Shown here in pieces: positions 5,866 through 9,068 of a stretch of 9,068 bases of DNA (position 1 is its first letter; each line of letters starts with the position of its first letter). The DNA comes from Oscillospiraceae bacterium (GTDB lineage Bacteria; Bacillota_A; Clostridia; Oscillospirales; Oscillospiraceae), in assembly GCA_017939025.1 (NCBI GenBank), contig JAGBAI010000098.1, positions 1-9,068 of the forward strand. Direction: 5' to 3'. A program made the translations under genes and the position numbers. The notes beneath the pieces are model-generated. The model saw nothing but the letters and a program-made list of their open reading frames with translations. It was not told where the DNA came from and searched no databases.

Positions 5866-5975
5866 GAAACGTACGACATAACAATTTATTTCGATGGACC
5901 CTTCGGGGTAAGCCTTATTTTATCCTCGCAACGGGAAGTCTGGCTCTTCTGATCCTGCTAATGGGAGTAATGTAA
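5862..5975 (+). CDS. Small single-span membrane protein ORF between pstC and pstA
   Basis: This 37-codon ORF has no recognised family. Its ATG overlaps the pstC stop (ATGA, 5862-5865), and a strong ribosome binding site AAGGGAG (5848-5854) lies 7 nt upstream, better than the one of pstC itself. The product has a basic N-terminal half, MRNVRHNNLFRWTLRGK (1-17, no acidic residues), then one hydrophobic segment of about 19 residues (19-37, YFILATGSLALLILLMGVM). It should insert as a single helix with the N-terminus in the cytoplasm. Its last codons contain the GGGAG (5963-5967) that serves pstA, and its stop is 1 nt before the pstA ATG, so translation of all three is probably coupled. Alternatives are a non-functional coupling leader or the remnant of a longer permease end. 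Its position suggests a Pst channel accessory subunit, which is inference. Confidence 0.62.
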   Translation: MRNVRHNNLFRWTLRGKPYFILATGSLALLILLMGVM

Positions 5976-5976
5976 T

Positions 5977-6816
5977 ATGGCAAAAAGAAATCTTTATGTA
6001 TGGTCAGCGCGGCTGCTGATGTGGTTTGCGGTGGGGATTACTGCGGCTTTAACTGCCTATATCGTTGGATATGTGTTGATCCAGGGAATTCCCAATTTGA
6101 GTTGGGAGTTCTTGAGCACCAAGCCCAGCTACCTGACGGAAACCATCGGTATCCTGCCTGATATTCTCAATACGGTTTACATTGTGATTGCCACCCTTGT
6201 GGTTGTCATTCCTCTTGGTGTCGGCGCGGCTGTTTACTTGACAGAATATGCTACCAATCAGAAGGTTGTGGGTATCATTGAGTATGCTGCGGAGGCTCTT
6301 TCCGGCATCCCTTCCATTATTTATGGCCTGGTGGGCATGCTGATGTTCTCCAATAATTTTGGTACTTGCCTAACAGCGGGTGCCCTGACATTGGCCATTA
6401 TGAACCTGCCTACCATTATGCGAAACACCCAGGAAAGTCTGAAAACCGTGCCCCAGTCCTACCGGGAAGGTGCCTTTGGTTTGGGCGCAGGCAAGTGGCG
6501 GGTGATCCGTACTGTAGTCCTGCCCAACTGCCTGGACGGCGTGGTTACCGGCTGCATCCTGTCCGTTGGCAGAATCCTGGGCGAATCTGCCGCACTGCTG
6601 TTTACAGCTGGTTTCGCCCATAGCCTGAACGGCTTCTTTGAGGGCCTGAGCAGTGCCGGTGCAACGCTGACCGTTGCCCTGTATGTCTATGCCAAGGAGC
6701 AGGGCGAATTTGGTGTGGCCTTCGCCATTGCGGCGATTCTGATGGTGCTGGCATTTGGCATCAATCTGGCAGCATCTGCTGTAACGAAGCATTTTCAGAA
6801 AAAGAACGCTGTGTAA
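5977..6816 (+). CDS. pstA: PstA, phosphate ABC transporter permease
   Basis: PstA is the second channel subunit, pairing with PstC. The 279-residue protein has an N-terminal membrane helix (about 12-36) and a permease domain (about 60-268). It carries [13 protein letters not shown] (109-121), an EAA loop (153-183, [20 protein letters not shown]) and [10 protein letters not shown] (198-207), whose Arg/Glu pair matches that of PstC. Length and motifs are standard for PstA. The ribosome binding site GGGAG (5963-5967) lies inside the small ORF that ends 1 nt upstream. The pstB gene follows after 11 nt. Confidence 0.97.
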   Translation: MAKRNLYVWSARLLMWFAVGITAALTAYIVGYVLIQGIPNLSWEFLSTKPSYLTETIGILPDILNTVYIVIATLVVVIPLGVGAAVYLTEYATNQKVVGIIEYAAEALSGIPSIIYGLVGMLMFSNNFGTCLTAGALTLAIMNLPTIMRNTQESLKTVPQSYREGAFGLGAGKWRVIRTVVLPNCLDGVVTGCILSVGRILGESAALLFTAGFAHSLNGFFEGLSSAGATLTVALYVYAKEQGEFGVAFAIAAILMVLAFGINLAASAVTKHFQKKNAV

Positions 6817-6827
6817 AGGAGCGAACT

Positions 6828-7580
6828 ATGAATAAGCCGATTATTACTGTCAAGGACCTGAACCTCTGGTATGGCCAGACTCAGGCGTTGAAGAATATCA
6901 ATATTGAAATCCCCGAAAAGTCCATCACCGCCCTGATCGGTCCCTCCGGCTGCGGCAAGTCCACTTTCCTGAAAACCTTGAACCGGATGAATGACCTGAT
7001 TCCCTCTGTGAAAATCACCGGCGAGGTTGCGTACAATGGTCAAAACATTTTCGAGACAGATGTCAACAACCTCCGCAAGGAAGTGGGTATGGTCTTCCAG
7101 AAACCTAATCCGTTCCCGATGAGTATTTACGATAATATTGCCTACGGCCCCCGTACCCACGGAATCACCAATAAGGCCCAGCTGGATGACATCGTGGAAA
7201 AGGCACTCCGTGGAGCCGCAATCTGGGATGAAGTGAAAGACAGATTGAAAAAGAATGCGCTGGGTATGTCCGGTGGTCAGCAGCAGCGCCTGTGTATTGC
7301 GCGTGCTCTGGCAGTGGAACCCACGGTACTGCTGATGGACGAGCCTACTTCCGCACTGGACCCCATCTCCACCAGCCGCATTGAGGACCTTGCTATGGAG
7401 CTGAAAGAACAGTACACCATCGTCATCGTTACCCACAATATGCAGCAGGCTGTCCGTATCTCTGACCAGACCGCGTTCTTCCTGCTGGGCGATCTGGTGG
7501 AGTACGGCAACACCGAGGAAATGTTCTCCCAGCCCAGGGACAAGAGAACGGAAGATTACATTACCGGCAGATTCGGTTAA
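6828..7580 (+). CDS. pstB: PstB, phosphate ABC transporter ATPase
   Basis: PstB hydrolyses ATP on the cytoplasmic face to drive phosphate import through PstCA. The 250-residue chain has all the ATPase motifs: Walker [10 protein letters not shown] (38-46), Q-loop Q91 in VFQKPNPFP, the signature MSGGQQQR (147-154), Walker B VLLMDEP (167-173), D-loop SALD (175-178) and the H-loop H203. [15 protein letters not shown] is characteristic of the PstB subfamily, as is the direct neighbourhood of pstA and phoU. AAAGGAG (6815-6821) overlaps the pstA stop, 6 nt before the ATG, indicating coupled translation. Confidence 0.98.
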   Translation: MNKPIITVKDLNLWYGQTQALKNINIEIPEKSITALIGPSGCGKSTFLKTLNRMNDLIPSVKITGEVAYNGQNIFETDVNNLRKEVGMVFQKPNPFPMSIYDNIAYGPRTHGITNKAQLDDIVEKALRGAAIWDEVKDRLKKNALGMSGGQQQRLCIARALAVEPTVLLMDEPTSALDPISTSRIEDLAMELKEQYTIVIVTHNMQQAVRISDQTAFFLLGDLVEYGNTEEMFSQPRDKRTEDYITGRFG

Positions 7581-7593
7581 GGAGGGACAAAAT

Positions 7594-8241
7594 ATGAGAG
7601 ATTTTTTTCAGGAGCAGCTGAATGAGCTGAATCGTGAGCTGACCCGGATGGGTGCGGCCTGCGAGGAAATCATCGCCCTGGCTTCCCATGCACTGACAGA
7701 CTGGGACGAAGAACTGGTTCGTAAGGTAAACACAATCGGTACTCAGATCGACGAGAGCGAACGAACCATTGAGAGTATCTGCCTGAAGCTTCTCCTGCGT
7801 CAGCAGCCTGTGGCTCGTGACCTGCGGCAGATCAGCGCTGCCATGAAGATGATTACCGACATGGAGCGCATTGGTGACCAGGCGGAGGACATCGTAGAGA
7901 TCGTCCCTTACATGAATGCCCATCCGGATGAAAAATTCCCCAAGATCCGGGAGATGGCAAAGGCTGCACAGGCTATGGTCACGGAAGCTGTGGATGCCTA
8001 TGTGAAGCAGGATTTGAACATGGCCCGGAAAGTAATGGCCCATGACGATGTGGTGGACAGTTATTTCAGCCAGATCAAGAGCGGCATCATTGACATCATT
8101 GCTGCCGAGCCTGCCCACGGTGAGTATGCTTTGGACCTTTTGATGATTGCAAAATATTTTGAACGCATCGGTGACCACTGCACCAACATTGCCGAGTGGG
8201 TGGAATTTTCCGTCACCGGCATCCATGAGGATTGTCAGTAA
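7594..8241 (+). CDS. phoU: PhoU, phosphate uptake and signalling regulator
   Basis: PhoU is a cytoplasmic helical protein that links the state of the Pst transporter to the sensor kinase and restrains both uptake and Pho signalling when phosphate is plentiful. The 215-residue protein has two tandem three-helix repeats. Each carries the family metal-binding motif: ERIGDQAEDI (91-100) in the first and ERIGDHCTNIAEW (190-202) in the second. The metal-position Asp of the first repeat (D99) is replaced by N198 in the second, a minor deviation. AAGGAGGG overlaps the pstB stop, placing phoU in the same operon. After its stop only 58 nt separate it from the next regulator gene, and no hairpin terminator is visible there. 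Confidence 0.96.
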   Translation: MRDFFQEQLNELNRELTRMGAACEEIIALASHALTDWDEELVRKVNTIGTQIDESERTIESICLKLLLRQQPVARDLRQISAAMKMITDMERIGDQAEDIVEIVPYMNAHPDEKFPKIREMAKAAQAMVTEAVDAYVKQDLNMARKVMAHDDVVDSYFSQIKSGIIDIIAAEPAHGEYALDLLMIAKYFERIGDHCTNIAEWVEFSVTGIHEDCQ

Positions 8242-8248
8242 GAAGCAC

Positions 8249-8277
8249 TTGCCAAGCAATAAATATCATATTATTAT
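8249..8277 (+). promoter_or_regulatory. Sigma-A type promoter for the PhoB-like regulator and kinase
   Basis: TTGCCA (8249-8254) and TATTAT (8272-8277) each differ by one base from the -35 and -10 consensus and are 17 bp apart, the preferred spacing. No TTTTACA repeats are seen between phoU and the regulator gene. The regulator-kinase pair therefore seems to have an independent, probably constitutive start in addition to possible readthrough from pst. AT-rich sequence can imitate promoters by chance, so this rests on the match and spacing. Confidence 0.6.
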
Positions 8278-8299
8278 ATGTAAAAAAGGAGGTGCAACT

Positions 8300-8980
8300 A
8301 TGATTTGGTGTGTAGAAGACGATCCCAGCATTCGGGAACTGGAAACTTATGTTCTGAATTCCACAGGCCTGGAAGCTTGTGGCTTTGAAGATGGCCAGGT
8401 TTTCTGGGATACCCTACAGGAAACCCAGCCAGATCTGGTGGTTCTGGATGTGATGCTTCCGGGTATTGACGGCGTGGAGCTGCTGAGCCGGATGAAAGCC
8501 AGCGAGAAATTCCGTGACATTCCTGTTATCATGGCCACCGCCAAAGGCACAGAATATGACAAGGTTCAGAGCCTGGATTTGGGCGCGGATGACTATTTGG
8601 TGAAACCCTTCGGCATGATGGAGATGGTTAGCCGCGTCAAGGCTGTTTTGCGCCGCTGTAAGCCTAAGACAGCTTCCAACCTGCTGAAGCTGGATGAACT
8701 GGTTCTGGATTTGGAGCAGCATACGGTATCCATTGCGGGAGAGCGGGTTGTTCTGACCTACAAGGAATACGAACTGCTAAAGCTGTTCCTGTCCCATCCG
8801 GGCGTTGCCTTTACCCGGGAACAGCTTCTGCAAAAGGTCTGGAATACAGATTATGTTCAGGAAACACGGACTGTGGATATGCATATCCGTACGCTGCGGC
8901 AGAAGTTGGATAGTTACGGACATATCATCGAAACGGTTCGTAATGTAGGCTACCGCCTGGAGGGCCACAATGACAAATAA
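8300..8980 (+). CDS. phoB: PhoB/PhoP-type phosphate response regulator
   Basis: This 226-residue OmpR-family regulator has an intact receiver (about 1-118) and a winged-helix DNA-binding domain (about 130-222). All the phosphorylation residues are present: acidic pair E6/D7, phospho-acceptor D50 in VLDVMLPGIDG, switch T80 and K102 in VKPFG. The recognition-helix region RTVDMHIRTLRQKL (190-203) resembles PhoB. ATG 8300 is chosen because GGAGGTG (8288-8294) lies 5 nt upstream; starting at the in-frame ATG 8147 would add 51 residues encoded largely within phoU. Position after phoU and directly before a kinase gene, with an 11-nt overlap, identifies it as the likely master of the three Pho boxes. 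The symbol is by context (phoP in Bacillus usage). Confidence 0.9.
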   Translation: MIWCVEDDPSIRELETYVLNSTGLEACGFEDGQVFWDTLQETQPDLVVLDVMLPGIDGVELLSRMKASEKFRDIPVIMATAKGTEYDKVQSLDLGADDYLVKPFGMMEMVSRVKAVLRRCKPKTASNLLKLDELVLDLEQHTVSIAGERVVLTYKEYELLKLFLSHPGVAFTREQLLQKVWNTDYVQETRTVDMHIRTLRQKLDSYGHIIETVRNVGYRLEGHNDK

Positions 8981-9068
8981 AATCTTTCGTTCCACTATCC
9001 TTGTGGCAGCCGTAGTGCTGCTGTGTTCGCTAAGCATCATCATGGGTGTTTTATATGGATACTTTAAC
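8970..9068 (+). CDS. phoR: Sensor histidine kinase N-terminus (PhoR-like), truncated by window end
   Basis: An ORF opens at ATG 8970, overlaps the regulator stop by 11 nt and stays open to the window end (33 codons). GGAGGG (8959-8964) lies 5 nt upstream. The visible part begins with the basic MTNKIFR followed by a long hydrophobic helix (about residues 8-29, LVAAVVLLCSLSIIMGVLYG), the usual first membrane segment of a sensor kinase. No kinase motif lies inside the window, so the assignment rests on operon position after a PhoB-type regulator and on this N-terminus. Confidence 0.8.
   Translation, partial: MTNKIFRSTILVAAVVLLCSLSIIMGVLYGYFN

Noticed and set aside
6795..7436. Long open frame on the minus strand across pstB
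   Set aside because: It mirrors the highly conserved PstB coding frame and shows no recognisable domain; similar minus-strand frames over phoU (7561-8259) and the anchor gene (1297-2013) are likewise codon-bias shadows.
8147..8299. N-terminal extension of the PhoB-like regulator by 51 residues
   Set aside because: The in-frame ATG at 8147 lies inside phoU, the extra residues do not resemble a receiver domain, and ATG 8300 has an excellent ribosome binding site and gives the standard MIWCVEDD start.
1..9068. tRNA or rRNA genes, CRISPR array, insertion sequence, phage or defence system
   Set aside because: No spaced direct repeats beyond the Pho boxes, no transposase or integrase motifs and no RNA-gene-like sequence were seen; all long + strand frames belong to a phosphate locus and YibE/F.

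Overview
The window is a phosphate-starvation (Pho) locus from a low-to-middle GC member of the Bacillota, most likely a clostridial gut-type organism (Oscillospirales or a relative). The evidence is a PstS made as a lipoprotein with a lipobox, strong AAGGAG-type ribosome binding sites, response regulators opening with MIWCVEDD, and Pho boxes built on TTTTACA repeats like those of Gram-positive PhoP rather than the enterobacterial CTGTCAT type. The placement is inference; there is no rRNA or other marker.

Layout, all genes on the + strand. Positions 1-1164 hold a terminator-like hairpin directly in front of a YibE/F-family membrane protein. Positions 1165-3205 hold a hairpin, a Pho-box promoter, a 600-residue secreted and membrane-anchored choice-of-anchor I type protein, and a second hairpin with almost the same stem. 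Positions 3222-3985 hold a second Pho-box promoter and an OmpR-family regulator whose receiver pocket has decayed. Positions 3989-8241 hold a third Pho-box promoter and the transport operon pstS, pstC, a previously hidden 37-codon membrane microprotein ORF, pstA, pstB and phoU. Positions 8249-9068 hold a separate sigma-A type promoter, an intact PhoB/PhoP-type regulator and the start of its sensor kinase, which runs off the window.

How it fits together: the kinase and intact regulator sense low phosphate. The regulator should act at three promoters that share one architecture: four repeats in an 11/11-12/11 bp phase, ending exactly 9 bp before a -10 element. These promoters drive the anchored extracellular protein, the degenerate regulator paralogue and the PstSCAB phosphate importer with its PhoU brake. 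The regulator-kinase pair has its own box-less promoter and no obvious terminator in front of it, so it could also be fed by readthrough from pst.

The most notable points are: (1) the decayed paralogous regulator (pocket residues D7, T80 and K102 changed to H, A and N, phospho-acceptor D50 kept), itself under a Pho box; (2) the translationally coupled transmembrane microprotein between pstC and pstA; (3) the three alignable Pho-box promoters; (4) a choice-of-anchor I surface protein placed in the Pho regulon.
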